DNA from: Chionomys nivalis
Taxonomy: Eukaryota; Chordata; Mammalia; Rodentia; Cricetidae
Direction: 5' to 3'
Length of the DNA: 64,000 nt
NCBI RefSeq assembly: GCF_950005125.1
Contig: NC_080106.1
Span: 21,594,001 to 21,658,000, forward strand
Positions 10,301 to 56,383 of this stretch are shown here, piece by piece. Below the pieces are notes generated by a model. That model was not told the origin of the DNA. It saw only the letters and a program-made list of their open reading frames with translations, and ran no database searches. The number at the start of each line of letters is the position of its first letter. The first letter of the stretch is position 1. The translations under genes and the position numbers were made by a program.

Positions 10301-13300
10301 AGTATTTGCGAGAGCCAATAGATATCCTTTCATACTTTCTAGTAATCTATTATGGAAACAGTTGTTAGATTATATATTCGGAGAATAATGGTAAAGAGTC
10401 TTAATATGTTCACAGGTACAATTTTCTCTCAAACACTTTTAATACAAAGCTACTTAAATCCTTGAACCCACACATATGGAATCTGAAAATGTGGAGGGCC
10501 AACTGTAACATTTTATTTGACTAGACTGGCAGTTACATTGGATTTGGAAAGTCTGTAGGACTTGATAATACAGCCGTGTGAGAGGGTGAGAGGACCCAGG
10601 GGATAAGGGCATTTGGTGGAAGGCTTTCATGTGCCCAGTCAGCTGTGATTTTGAAATGACTTTCAGGGAATGTGGAAGGACTCTGGGTATTGGCCTGGAG
10701 CCTTACCGAGGGGGTCACCTGTTGGTCATGGTGTGGATGTTATTTGGGGTTTGGTCACCTGTTGGTCATGGTGTGGATGTTATTTGGGGTTTGGTCACCT
10801 GTTGGTTATGGTGTGGATGTTATTTGGGGTTTGGTCACCTGTTGGTTATGGTGTGGATGTTATTTGGGGTTTGGTCACCTGTTGGTCATGGTGTGGATGT
10901 TATTTGGAATTTGGTCACCTGTTGGTCATGGTGTGGATGTTATTTGAGGTTTGGTCACCTGTTGGTTATGGTGTGGATGTTATTTGGGGTTTGGTCACCT
11001 GTTGGTCATGGTGTGGATGTTATTTGGGGTTTGGTCACATGAGATTGTTCAGAAGGAGCCAGGTGAGGGAGAGCAGGAAGAACCATAGAGAGAGCATCCA
11101 GAAGAGAGAAGGCTAAGTCCTGCTGAGGTGCAGACTCAGAAGGCCTGAGGTGGGGGAGGGTGGAATGGGCAGAGGGAGGATCTAAGTCTGGGCTGGATCC
11201 CCAGCTGAGCCCATCTATCTCCAGGAACAGGTCAAGCAAGGGGAGAAGTTACTGCAGCCACTGGCTGACTGCGAAGCCGCTGAACTGGGACCTCTTGGAA
11301 AGCGCTTTCTGACCCTGAGATCCCAGCTGACAGAATTTTCCAGAGCTTTGACCCAGAGGCACCAGCGATTGGCAGATGCCCAGAAGCTGTTTCAGTTCTT
11401 CAAGCAGGTGGCCTAGGGGGTCCTATCTCTGGCTTTGTGGAGGTTGCCCAAGCTCTGCCAGAGTCTGAGTGCATCCTATTTGGCTTTCAATCTTACCCCA
11501 AAATTCAGTTTCTGGATGGTAGCCTAGGACCAACCTTCCAGAGCTAGCCAGTGGGTGGGACAGGGAGCACGGCAGGAGTTACTGCAGATGTGCTGGGGTC
11601 TTGCTTTCATGTCTTTGTGACCTTGGTGTTGCAGGCCACAACATGGATTGAGGAGGGGCAGCGGGTACTGATAGAGCTGGAACAGGAGCAACCAGAGGTT
11701 GTGCTGCAGCGGCTGCAGCTGCACTGGACCAGACATCCTGACTTGCCTCCTGCTCACTTCCGGAAAATGTGGGCTCTTGCCACAGGCCTAGGCTCAGAAG
11801 GCATCCGCCAGGAGTGTCGCTGGGCCTGGGCACAGTGCCAGGACACCTGGCTGGCTCTGGATCAGAAGCTTGAGGCAGCACTAAAGCCACCATCAGGAAA
11901 CAGCACAGCTACCTTGCGTGCCAGGCGGGCCCCTGCTATACCCACCATTCCTCCACTGAGGAAGGCGTACAGCTTTGATCGGAATCTGGGGCAGCATCTT
12001 GGTGACACTGTCCATTATGGCCACTATGCAACAACTGTTTCTGACTCCCACAGACCTGAGGCTGGAAGTGATGTCCGGCCCAGGTCATCCCCTCCTGTGC
12101 CTCTGTCAAGCAGTTCTGACTTCAGGAACCCCAACAGGTATAGGTGGAGGGCAGGGTAGGGAGGTCAGTGGAGAGTGTGTTGGGTCCTGACTCCATCTAC
12201 CTCATAGGTTGCAGCTAGTATTGGCGGAGATGGTGGCCACAGAGCGTGAGTATGTCCGGGCCCTCGATTATACCATGCAGAACTACTTCCCTGAGCTAGA
12301 TCGACCTGATGTACCCCAGGGCCTTCGTGGCCAGCGTGCACACCTCTTTGGCAACCTTGAGAAGCTTCGGGATTTTCACTATCATTTTTTCCTGCGTGAG
12401 CTGGAGGTTTGCACCCGGCACCCACCTCGAGTGGCTTATGCCTTCCTGCGCCATGTAAGTTCCATAGGTCATAGAAGCCCTAGAGTACTTCTGGACACAT
12501 ACATAATGCCAGGTTCTGTGCAGAGAGTGCTGTGGCTCACTGGGTACCATGGGGAGAAATTAAACTGCTACCAGGATACAGCTCTGAGTGAGACCCACAA
12601 AAATCTTTGCCTCTTAGGGTATTTTTAGTTCATCAGGGGAGATGTGCAAATAAAAACCATTCTGGATTATACTTAGGATGGTAAGAAGCAGGAAAATAGC
12701 CTATGGATTACATTTGGGCAGTGTTTCCAGTTTAAAAGAGAGGAAGTTTGAGTAGAGGCCAGAGGAGGAGCAGAGAGTGAGTTCTACCCCCAGAGAAAAG
12801 GTCTAGTGGACATCATGAGCCTGACTGAGTATAGTGAACACCAAAGTGATGGTCTCAGAACCTTGGGCAGGGCAGATCTGAATGTGGGGGCTTTCTGTGG
12901 AGGCTGGATAGCCTGCATAGCAGGTTCTTGCTAGACTAAACTCATTCACGGTGGGATCTGCATAGGGAGGAGCGCCTTGCTCTGAGCCACTTACTGGCAC
13001 ATCTTTGCCCTTTTGAGCTAAGAGAGTGGTGTGACTGAGGTGGGGGATTTCTTTTGGGAACCAGTCCTCTGGTGCCCGGGCTGAGCCATGTATCCTTGTA
13101 GAGGGTGCAGTTTGGGATGTATGCACTCTACAGCAAGAATAAACCTCGTTCTGATGCCTTGATGAGCAGCTATGGTCACACCTTCTTCAAGGTAAGAGCC
13201 TAAGGCGAGGAAGAACGGGATGGTGGAATACTCCAAAACCCTTTGTGATCTCCCACTTATGTGGCAGGAAAAGCAGCAAGCACTGGGAGACCACCTGGAT

Positions 13301-15250
13301 TTGGCTTCCTACCTATTAAAGCCCATCCAGCGCATGAGCAAATATGCCTTACTGCTGCAGGAGCTAGCAAGGGCCTGTGGGGGCCCCGCACAAGAGCTGG
13401 GTGCCCTTCAGGCAGCCCAGAGCCTTGTGCACTTCCAACTGAGACATGGCAATGACCTGCTAGCCATGGATGCCATCCAAGGCTGTGACGTGAGTCATCC
13501 CAGGCCATTCTGGGGAAGCACCCTGGGTGTAAAAGAGGGGGGTTGGAATGATTGGACATCTACTGGACTTCAACTTTGCAGGTTAACCTCAAGGAACAGG
13601 GGCAGTTGGTGCGACAGGATGAGTTCACAGTGCGGGCTGGGCGCCATAAGGCCTGTCGTCGTGTTTTTCTCTTTGAGGAGCTGCTGCTCTTCAGCAAGCC
13701 TCGTCGTGGGCCTGCAGGTGTTGACATATTTACCTACAAACGTTCCTTCAAAGTGAGTCCGCATGACCCTGAGCTCTGCCTCCAGGCCCCCATTTATTCC
13801 TCACTAAGCCCCTTTCCCCTGACCATGTAGATGGCCGACCTTGGCCTCACTGAATGCTGTGGGGAAAGCAAGCTGCGCTTTGAGATCTGGTTCCGTCGTC
13901 GCAAGGCCAGGGACCTGTTTGTGCTGCAGGCCTCTGACGTGGCCACCAAACAAGCCTGGACAGCTGATATTTCCCGCCTGCTCTGGAGGCAGGCTGTCCG
14001 CAACAAGGGTGAGTCCATGTACAAGCCCAAAGAGTATATGTCCTTCCAGGAGCCTGAGAAAGGTTTAGGGTCCTTACACACTCTCTGGGAAGAGGGTGAG
14101 GCCCCCAGAGTGCATTCTGCCAGAGACGGGATGTCTAGGGATTTGGAAAAGCTTGGGAGGAGGGTGAGGTGCAGCAGCAGACAGTACAAGGGAAAGAACA
14201 TGAAGTTTTTTCTGCATATCAGAGGTCTTATGCCCTGAAAGGAACATTATTATAACTTTCCCAGGGGTGCTTGGGAGCAGAAAGTCTGGCACCAGAAAGG
14301 ATCATGGGATGGGATGGCTAATTTCTGGGCTATGGGTCTATATTAGATACGGCCTAGGGGGCCTCACTTATGCCTTTATTCTCTACTCAGAGGTGCGCAT
14401 GGCTGAGATGGCATCCATGGGTGTGGGGAACAAGGCCTTCTGGGACATTGCCCCCAGTGAGGAAGCTATCAGTGACCGCAACATTGACTGTGTCCTAAAG
14501 AGACGAGGTAGTGGGTCTCCTACAGGAGGTGGGAGTGAGGAGGCAATATGGCCTTTTCCCACTCCTGGACTGTGCTTCCCTGGCGACCTCAGGCCAGACT
14601 GGACTCTAATCTCCCCTCTTTCCTACACAGGTGTTCGCTCTAGGGCCTCCATTGCCGTGGCTCCATTTGAGTATGACAACCCCTATATGGGTGCCTTGAG
14701 CTCCCTTCCTGGAGACCGTGCCTCTTGTTCTGTTGTGGGGTCTCTCAATCTGCACCTGTACAGAGACCCCGCTCTTCTGGGTGTTCCCTGGTGCCTGTAT
14801 CCACCCAACTTCCCAGAGGAAGCAGCGCTGGAAGCTGAGGCAGAGTTGGGCAGCTACCCCTCTCTAAGTATGTGTGGGCTCTGACAGTCAGAGGTAGGAG
14901 GCGTGACTTGGGTCTAGGCCTCCTCTGCTGACAGCCCGATCCTCTTCCCTAGCTCCTGAGGACTCAGAGGTCTCATCCCAGTGCCCATCAGCCAGTGGCT
15001 CTAGTGGTTCTGACAGCAGCTGTGTGTCAGGACAGACCCTGACCAGAGGCCTTGAGGACTTGTCCTGTGTGAGTGCCATCTCTTGCCTTATGCTCACCCA
15101 CCCCTCCCTAACTTACCCTGGGCAATAGCTGCCTTTTCTTTAGGGGAGCTGGAAATGGGTGGGTCAGAGCCATTCCCCAGATGACCCCATCTCCACTCCT
15201 AGAACCAGAGAAACAAAGCATTCATGCTTGACTTGGCACCATAGGTTTGA
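7333..15250 (+). CDS. PLEKHG4: PLEKHG4 (puratrophin-1), Rho guanine-nucleotide exchange factor
   Basis: Coding exons: 7333-7801, 7961-8056, 8130-8253, 8343-8436, 8514-8588, 8667-8783, 8954-9052, 9152-9300, 9444-9582, 9731-9847, 11225-11407, 11635-12137, 12208-12454, 13102-13191, 13268-13489, 13582-13752, 13831-14008, 14391-14507, 14631-14867, 14953-15068, 15245-15250. All junctions are GT..AG and join in frame: 3549 nt, 1182 residues, against 1191 in human. Residues 1-188 are acidic and low-complexity. About 189-345 is CRAL-TRIO/SEC14-like (VEGRAVLLLCAHSPAW). About 360-650 is helical and spectrin-like. The DH domain spans about 722-908, with the conserved YLLKPIQRM..YALLLQEL helix near 849-865. 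The PH domain spans about 908-1024, with its C-terminal helix Trp at 1008. A Ser-rich tail ends LEDLSCV. DH-PH pairs load GTP on Rho-family GTPases at membranes; the protein is linked to actin and Golgi functions. Start chosen at the first ATG in the human-like MEGPLEGGD context. The last exon choice is the least certain junction. Confidence 0.93.
8511..8517 (+). other. PLEKHG4: NAGNAG tandem acceptor in PLEKHG4
   Basis: The acceptor before the exon ending at 8588 reads CAGCAGG. Splicing after the first CAG (exon start 8514) adds a Gln that keeps the same length as human; splicing after the second (8517) omits one residue. Such acceptors often give single-residue variants. Confidence 0.7.
9633..9692. 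repeat. (CA)n microsatellite in PLEKHG4 intron
   Basis: An imperfect CA repeat with interspersed CG dinucleotides, lying between the coding exons that end at 9582 and start at 9731. It ends about 38 bp before the acceptor. Confidence 0.95.
9848..11224 (+). other. PLEKHG4 intron, non-repeat part
   Basis: The intron between spectrin-like-region exons. Apart from the 40-bp minisatellite, 9848-10712 looks single-copy and holds no recognisable exon or SINE. Confidence 0.6.
10713..11037. repeat. PLEKHG4: 40-bp minisatellite in PLEKHG4 intron
   Basis: About eight head-to-tail 40-bp units start with GGTCACCTGTTGGT, with GTGTGGATGTTATTTGGGG in the second half. Units differ at only a few sites: GGTCATG or GGTTATG, and single variants in TTGGGGT. 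It sits in the 1.4-kb intron between the exons at 9731-9847 and 11225-11407. The low divergence suggests recent expansion and probable length variation between individuals. The long open frames across it result from the repeat and are not a gene. Confidence 0.97.
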
Positions 15251-15879
15251 GTCCAACTTGAAGATGAACAGTAGATACAACAGCCAGCCAGTGACTCCAA
15301 GGAATACCACACCTCTGAATCTACTATAACCAGCGCATGGCTGGCTCCCGGGCCATCCCCACTGCACCCTCATACCTAATAGGAACAGCCTTCTTGGTCA
15401 TCCTTTCTGATGTCTGTAGACACCAACTGACTGGGCTAAGGCCTTTCCAAGGGCATCTGGATACAAAGCCTAAATGAGCACCTTGATCCCAAGCTCCTGG
15501 GATCCTTCTATTCCCTCCAGCTACCACCCCAGTTATAAGTTAAGGATAGGACGGGACAGAAGCTGAGTATTTCCAGACTCTAGGCTGGCAGAGTACTATG
15601 GAGCTCTCAGTTATGAGGACCCAAGTGGCTTCCCAGCAGCTGCTCCTTAACCTTTGAACTCAGTGCTGGTCTCTCCAAACACAGGGACCAGCCTGCCCCA
15701 TGTAGGCCCCCTTATTCTTGAATTTGTTGGCTCCCTATCTCCAGCCTCTTGTTTTTTGGTCATCTTGACTTGATGCTCTCTGAACTGCTTTCAGTTAGAC
15801 TTATCTACTGATTTCACTGGTCACTGACTCTCAGTCTTCTCAGAGAAGGAGTCTAGGCATTTGTCTTGTAATTTACTCT

Positions 15880-15885
15880 TTTATT
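15880..15885 (-). terminator. KCTD19: Poly(A) signal of KCTD19 (AATAAA, - strand)
   Basis: TTTATT on the + strand reads AATAAA on the minus strand, about 120 bases past the KCTD19 stop codon. Cleavage is expected near 15860-15870, so the KCTD19 and PLEKHG4 transcripts should overlap by some tens of bases. Confidence 0.75.
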
Positions 15886-15892
15886 TGTTTAT

Positions 15893-15898
15893 AATAAA
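15893..15898 (+). terminator. PLEKHG4: Poly(A) signal of PLEKHG4 (AATAAA, + strand)
   Basis: A canonical AATAAA about 640 bases after the stop codon, followed by GTGATTTGTATC and TG-rich sequence suitable for cleavage near 15910-15920. Confidence 0.8.
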
Positions 15899-16005
15899 AA
15901 GAGAGTGATTTGTATCATTGGCTGGGCATGTGTATTCTGGGTATTTCCACAGTTACAATGAGCCTTGGGCAAGTGGTGGTCTGTGGGACCAACATCTCTG
16001 GTACT

Positions 16006-51039
<35,034 letters not shown>

Positions 51040-51320
51040 AGTCCTAACTTCTGTGGCAGGCGGACAGGCACGTGACCCGTCCTCTAACGGCACCTAGAGA
51101 ACCGAGGTCCTCAGCTAGTGGGCGGGGCGGGATGGGGCGGGGCCTGAAGCGAGGGGCGTGGTCTGGCGAGTGCGGGGCGGTCTCGCGAGCCGTGGCAGGT
51201 GAGCGGCAGGCGCGAATGGCGGAGCAATGGGATCTGGACGAGGAGGGCCTCCGCCGCCTGGGGGCGCTGACCCTGGAGCAGTCGGGTAGGGCCGAACCAG
51301 GAGGGCGTGGGTCGGGAGCG
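51040..51320. promoter_or_regulatory. Divergent CpG-rich promoter of KCTD19 and LRRC36
   Basis: The KCTD19 start codon (minus, 51037-51039) and LRRC36 start codon (plus, 51216-51218) are 176 bp apart. The interval is CpG-rich and has no TATA box. Visible motifs: CACGTGAC E-box at 51069-51076, MYB-type TAACGG at 51085-51090, GC boxes near 51120-51131 and 51133-51142, and TCTCGCGAG at 51181-51189, one base short of the TCTCGCGAGA promoter motif. Both transcripts must start within or very near this interval. Factor binding is inferred from motifs only. Confidence 0.8.
51216..51285 (+). CDS. LRRC36: LRRC36 first coding exon, partial gene
   Basis: The exon encodes MAEQWDLDEEGLRRLGALTL then Glu-Gln-Ser, which I recognise as the N-terminus of LRRC36 (human begins MAEQWELDEEG). 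It ends one base into a codon before a GTAGGG donor. LRRC36, also called RORBP70, has N-terminal leucine-rich repeats and C-terminal coiled coils; its role is little known, though an interaction with a ROR-family nuclear receptor has been described. The leucine-rich repeats are encoded downstream. I searched the single-copy parts of 51.3-64 kb for the expected second exon and did not find it, so intron 1 is at least 12.7 kb. Transcription diverges from KCTD19, as in human. Confidence 0.9.
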
Positions 51321-52769
51321 TGGGTCAGAGGCTGAAGGGAAACCGAGGTGGAGGCAAGAGAACTGCAAGGGAGCAGTTCCTGAGGCGGAGAAAGGGGAAA
51401 CTGAGGCAGAAGGGTTACACTGAGGTGCAGAACGAAGTAACAGGATAGTCTGAGGCAGAGGATGAGAAATTGAAGGAAAGGAGTGTGAAGTACTAACAGG
51501 CAGCAAGAGACTCTTGTGGCAAGTGACAGAGTTTGACAGAAGTCTCCATTAGTGGGAGGAAATGGATATTGGTGAGAGAGGGGAAGAGTTGAGAAGGACA
51601 AGGGTGGTGGTGGGCGCTGCTGAGGAGGCACAAGGGGCGTTAATTTTGGCAGTCACTTAGGAGGACTTTTCCAGGTTGGGATGCCTTGGGAAAGGTCACC
51701 CCTATTCCATCATCCGTTCTCAAGAACTTCAAGAACTTCAGTCTCTCTTTGATCAATCTGGATGTTCCCTTTTAAAAGCCCAGAGAGGCTTTATGTGAAA
51801 TACTAAGCTCAGAGCCCCGGCCTTGCCTTCACCCTAAAGGTAATAAATACTGAGAGATGCTGAACCCTGCCTCTGCCTGGGTTTGACTCACATAGTTTGC
51901 TTTCTGAGTCTAAGAAGGAAGAAAGCTGGGAAAGTCTTCAATATTCCTAATTAAACTCTTACTTCCCTAATAAGTTTATTATATCATTATTGCCACTCGT
52001 TGTGTTAAATGCCTTACCTGCATTTAATCTCCAAAACAAGCTTACTAGGCAGATGCTGTTATGGTTCCCATTTTACAAATCAGTAAAATTAGATTAGACT
52101 CTTGCCCAGAGTCACAGAGCTAGTGGTACAGACAGGGTTTATTAATCCAAGACTTAATACAAAGCCTGTGCTATAGCCATAACAAACACTTCTTTCCTGC
52201 TTCCTCTACTTTTTTCATTTGTAAAACAAGAAAATATCAGGATTTTAATTAATAATTAAAAATTTTTAAGTTATAAAAAATAGTATATGCTGGTAAGTTA
52301 AATATTACGTGAACAATAAAGATGATACAATTTTTTTTCTGTAGCCAAAGATAACAGTTTGATTAATGTATAAATTGATGCAGACCTTTCATATATATAA
52401 ATATGCATGTTTGTATGAGACAAGGTCTCATGTCTTTTTAAAGACAAAAGTCAGTCCCCTGAGGAGGTAATGGTCATTTGAAAGGCAATTGCCATGAAAG
52501 TCTACCCTCAAACTTGCCCCTCTACCCATCTTATGCAGTTCTGAGGAGTCAAGTCTAGGGCTCAGCGCATGCTAGGCAAGCATTCTACCAACTGGGCAAC
52601 ATTCTCAGCACTGCACTTATTTTCCTTTCAAAACTGTTGTGAACCCCTATTTTACAAGTCAGATAAAGTCAGCTTCATTGGCTTGGTACACATCTGTGTC
52701 TTTCCTTCCATTCATATTTTATAGTATTAATTCACCTTGATATTGAGGATGGAGAGGCACAAAGCTAGC

Positions 52770-52980
52770 CTTTATGGTGCATGCCAATAATCCCAGCTAC
52801 TAGGGAGGCTGAGGTACAAGGACTGACTGAATCCACAAAATGAGATCTAGTCTTTAAAAAAAAAAAGAAAGAAAAGAAAAAATAATGATATTTGTGGGAG
52901 AGGGCATATACCCCTCCCATTCTCCAGCTAGAACAAATTATGGCATTCGAACACACACACACACACACACACACACAGCT
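52770..52980. repeat. B1-like SINE remnant and (CA)n microsatellite
   Basis: 52770-52880 has AGCCTTTATGGTGCATGCC, CCCAGCTACTAGGGAGGCTG and an A-rich tail. 52952-52977 is a CA run. Confidence 0.75.
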
Positions 52981-53436
52981 GTATTTAACGTAGGATCTCT
53001 TCAGTATTTAGACTAGGCTGGCCCCAAACTTACAGGAATCTGTCTCAGGCTCCCATGTGCTGGAATTAAAGGTGTTCACCACCAACCCCAGCCAGATAAA
53101 ACAATTTTAACTCTTTAATAAATATACAAGAGATCAGATAAAAGCTCTGTAGACTGGTCCTTTGTACACTAGTAGCTCATTGACAACTTAGAGGAGAGTT
53201 TCAGGGAAGCAGGGAAACCATATTCAGGTAGAATGAGGAGGAAAGGATATGCTTGAGAGAGGAGATAAGTTAAAATGAGAATTTTTTAAGACTAAAATAA
53301 GAATACAGAAGTATAATATGGGGTCAAGAACAGTGCATAAGCAAAATGCACTAGAGCATGTTGGTCAACACATGTTGATGATAATTATTTAGCAGAGAAA
53401 ATATCTGTAACTATGTGTTCCTTAAAAAGGCTACTA

Positions 53437-53608
53437 GCCGGGTGGTGGTGCACACCTTTAATCCCAGTACTCAGGAGACAGAGGCAGGTAGATTGCTGAG
53501 TTTGAGCCCACCCTGGCCTACAGAGCAAGTTTCAGGACAGCCAGGGCTACACAGTGAAACCCTGTCTCAAAAACAAAACAAAAACAAACAAACAAACAAA
53601 CAAAAAAG
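53437..53608 (+). repeat. B1 SINE with (AAAC)n tail
   Basis: It starts AGCCGGGTGGTGGTGCACACC, has CAGTACTCAGGAGACAGAGG and GACAGCCAGGGCTACACAG, and ends in an AAAC/AAAAC repeat. Confidence 0.92.
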
Positions 53609-54519
53609 CTGCAAAAGTAGTTAATTTATTATACTCTAGATATTATAATTGTAAAGCAAAGAGTAAGTCTTTACTTTGCCTCCCTGTCTTACAGGCCTGG
53701 TTCCTCTTCCTAAAGACAATTACTATTACCAGATTTCCAGAAATATCCTATACATATATAAGCATTTTATTTTATTTTATTTTTTATTTATTTGAGATAG
53801 GGTCTCACTAGGTAGCTCTGACTGTCCAGGGATTCACTAATAGAACAAACTGGCCTTAAATTCACAGATATACACCTGCCTCTGCCTCCTGAGTGTTGGG
53901 ATTAAAGACGTGACTATTCCCTGCAATTTTATAATTTTTCTATGACTATTTCCCAATGTATAAAAGAGTAGAGATAACAGAATACTGAACTCCTGTCCCT
54001 TTACCTCAACAGTTATCCATTCATAGTCAATCCTTTTCCTTACATATTCTACCATCTTTCTACTCCTAAACCTCTGCACTAATTATTTCAAAGCAAATCC
54101 TAGACATATAATTTCATCCATAAATATATTGCCATGTATTTTTAAAGATAAGAACTCCTCAAATAACCAAATATTCCATCTAAGATAGCTAACAGCAACT
54201 TCTTTGTTTCATGTCTGTATGGTATGTGAGTATGTCTGTGGAGGCACGAGGATAACACTGGAAATCTTCCTCGATTTCTCGCCACAATGTGGTAGTCTCT
54301 CCATTGAACCCAGAGCTAATGAAATGGACTAGTCTATCTAGATCACTTGCTCCTGGGACGACCTTTTTCTGCCTTTCCAGTGCTAGAATTACAAGTAGAC
54401 CACTACATCTGCCCAATATTTATGTGAGTGCCAAGGATACAAATTCCAGTCCTATTATGAGGCAAGTATTTTATAAACTGAACTCTCTCCCTGGACCATA
54501 AATTATTTTGCTTTATTTA

Positions 54520-54752
54520 TTTTTAAGATTTATTTATTTATCATGTGTACAATGTTCTGTCTGCTTGTTTGCCTGCGTACCAGTAGAGGGCACCAGATCT
54601 CATTATAAATTGTTGTGAGCCACCATATGGTTTCTGGGAATTGAACTCAGGACCTCTGGAAGACCAGTCTGGCCTCAAACTCACAGAGAACCACCTGCCT
54701 CTGTCTCCCAGGTGCTTGGATTAAAGGCATGTGCCACCACCGCCCAACTTGT
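54520..54752 (-). repeat. Reverse B2 joined to a truncated reverse B1
   Basis: 54520-54660 reads reverse B2 (tail complement, GTAGAGGGCACCAGATC, GGAATTGAACTCAGGACC) but breaks off at TCTGGAAGACC. There it runs straight into the 3' two-thirds of a reverse B1 (CAGTCTGGCCTCAAACTCAC to CCACCACCGCCC). The shared AGACCAG at the junction suggests recombination between two SINEs. Confidence 0.82.
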
Positions 54753-55014
54753 TCTGTCCATTTTTAAATTGCCTATACAATGTCTTTAAATGTATAAACA
54801 GTATTGTTACATTTTCTCTGGAATACATTTCTTTCCCGACACTCCTATGATCTTATCTAATATAGTATCTCAAGCACTACCTAAGGCTTCTAATACATAG
54901 TGCTTTAGCTAGAGCAGTAATTTCGTGTGTGTGTGTGTGTAGTTATTGTTTAGGATTGAATCCTTATACATGTGAGGCATTCTACCACTAGGTTGCATCT
55001 CCAGCCCCAATAAT

Positions 55015-55160
55015 AACTTCTTTTGTGGAGGGTGGGAGTAGGTTGAGTCAAGGTGTCGTTCATGTAGCCTTGGCCTGCCTAGAACTCACTGGTCTTGAAC
55101 TCAGAGCCCCATCTGCCTCTGTCTCTAGAGTGCTGGTTTTAAAGGCATGTGCCATCATGC
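55015..55160 (-). repeat. B1 SINE, reverse, diverged, host of the LTR-like insertion
   Basis: GTCAAGGTGTCGTTCATGTAGC, CTGGTCTTGAACTCAG and GGCATGTGCCATCATGCCT follow reverse-B1 order. The element is cut by the LTR-like insertion at 55163 and its end resumes after 55583. Confidence 0.75.
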
Positions 55161-55162
55161 CT

Positions 55163-55298
55163 TAATGTGGGATTCTCCTCTGTATGCTATGAAAATGTTT
55201 TATCGTCATTGGTTAATAAAGAAGTTGTTTCAGCCAATGGCTTAGCAGAGTAAAACCAGGAGGGAAATCTGAACAGAGATACAGAGACACACACACAC

Positions 55299-55363
<65 letters not shown>

Positions 55364-55583
55364 TGGAGTCTAGGAGACACAATGTAGCTGCTGAAGGAGA
55401 AAGATGCTCACTGGAACCACAGTGTTGTGGTGATACATAGATTAATAGAAATGGGTTAATTTAAGATATAAGAGTTATCCAGGAATATGCCTGAGTCATT
55501 GGCCAGTGTTGTAATTAATATAATTTCTGTGTGATTATTTGGGTCTGGGCAGCTGGGAAACAAACAAGCAGTCTCCGACTACA
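55163..55583 (+). mobile_element. Solo LTR-like element, copy 1
   Basis: The element starts near TGTGGGATTCTCCTC and ends TCTCCGACTACA (TG..CA ends, allowing a short offset at the left). The 6-mer ATGCCT flanks both sides (55157-55162 and 55584-55589). Inside are a CCAAT-like AGCCAATGG, AATAAA at 55215-55220, a GA microsatellite at about 55300-55360, and a conserved right half (GATTAATAGAAATGGGTTAA, TTTCTGTGTGATTATTTGGG). No coding sequence. Two other copies occur at 57.0 and 58.9 kb. I cannot name the family with confidence. Confidence 0.75.
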
Positions 55584-56383
55584 ATGCCTAACTATAATAA
55601 GTCCCTAATATCAAATATTCAACCAACACTATCATTTCTCCCGTTGGGCCATAATTTAAAAAATCTATATAAAGTCTGTATGCCAGTTTGTTGATATATG
55701 TTTTAAACTTGTTCTAAATATTACCCACTTTTTTCCTTGAATTTTCATCATGTTTGAGGAAACGTGCCTTATTTGTTTTAAAGAGTTCATTATCATCTGG
55801 ATCTTACTCACTATATTATCCCTAAAAGATGTTTATCATTTTTTCTTGTTCCCTATATTGCCTCATTAGAAGTCATATGAGATTCAGTCAAGTTCAAGTT
55901 CGATTTGTGTGTGCCATTCTCACCCGACACTTCCTGGATAACACTGTGTGCTTCTGTGAGGAAGCGTGTAATGCCTGATGTTCTTTATATTTAGGGTAGC
56001 CATTGAACATGATTGCCCAGGTCTGTTAATTCAGTAGGCATACAGAAATTCCATTTTGCTTTATTAGCTGCAATAATTTTATAAAGACAAAAATCTCCAC
56101 ACTAACCATTTGTTGTTGTGGCACCAATTGTGTAGGAACAGCAAGATTGAAGTTTGATTTTTGTTTGTTTGTTTGTTCCACCCAGTTTTAAAAGTGAGTT
56201 TATCTATTAACATCCTTTTTTTGGTGACTAATGAGGGCTGCTTTACTTTCTCAGAATCATCGATTCAAGACTATTTGGCATGCTCTAATCCATTGTGGTT
56301 ATTATCATAATTGATGCTAATGGGAGGTCTTTTCACTTTGATTTCTGAAGATATTTTTAAATGGTTTTATTGTCATTAGAAAC

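Larger units (their letters stand above)
15245..15915 (+). other. PLEKHG4: PLEKHG4 last exon and 3' UTR
   Basis: The predicted last exon begins after ATAG at 15244, adds a Val codon and TGA, and continues as non-coding sequence to about 15 bases past AATAAA (15893-15898). Human PLEKHG4 also ends in Cys-Val, which supports this acceptor despite its weak pyrimidine tract. The region has no SINE. Confidence 0.6.

Noticed and set aside
10713..11037. CRISPR-like array of regular repeats.
   Set aside because: The repeat is continuous with no unique spacers, and the genome is a mammal. It is a minisatellite.
10629..11116. Three overlapping long open frames with repeated peptide blocks.
   Set aside because: They are produced by the 40-bp minisatellite: 40 is not a multiple of three, so all three frames cycle. 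They lie in a PLEKHG4 intron, with no start context or homology.
51044..51631. 195-codon minus-strand open frame over the LRRC36 first exon.
   Set aside because: It is the antisense of CpG-rich promoter and exon, with biased Ser/Pro/Arg composition, no homology, and no fit to KCTD19 exon phases.
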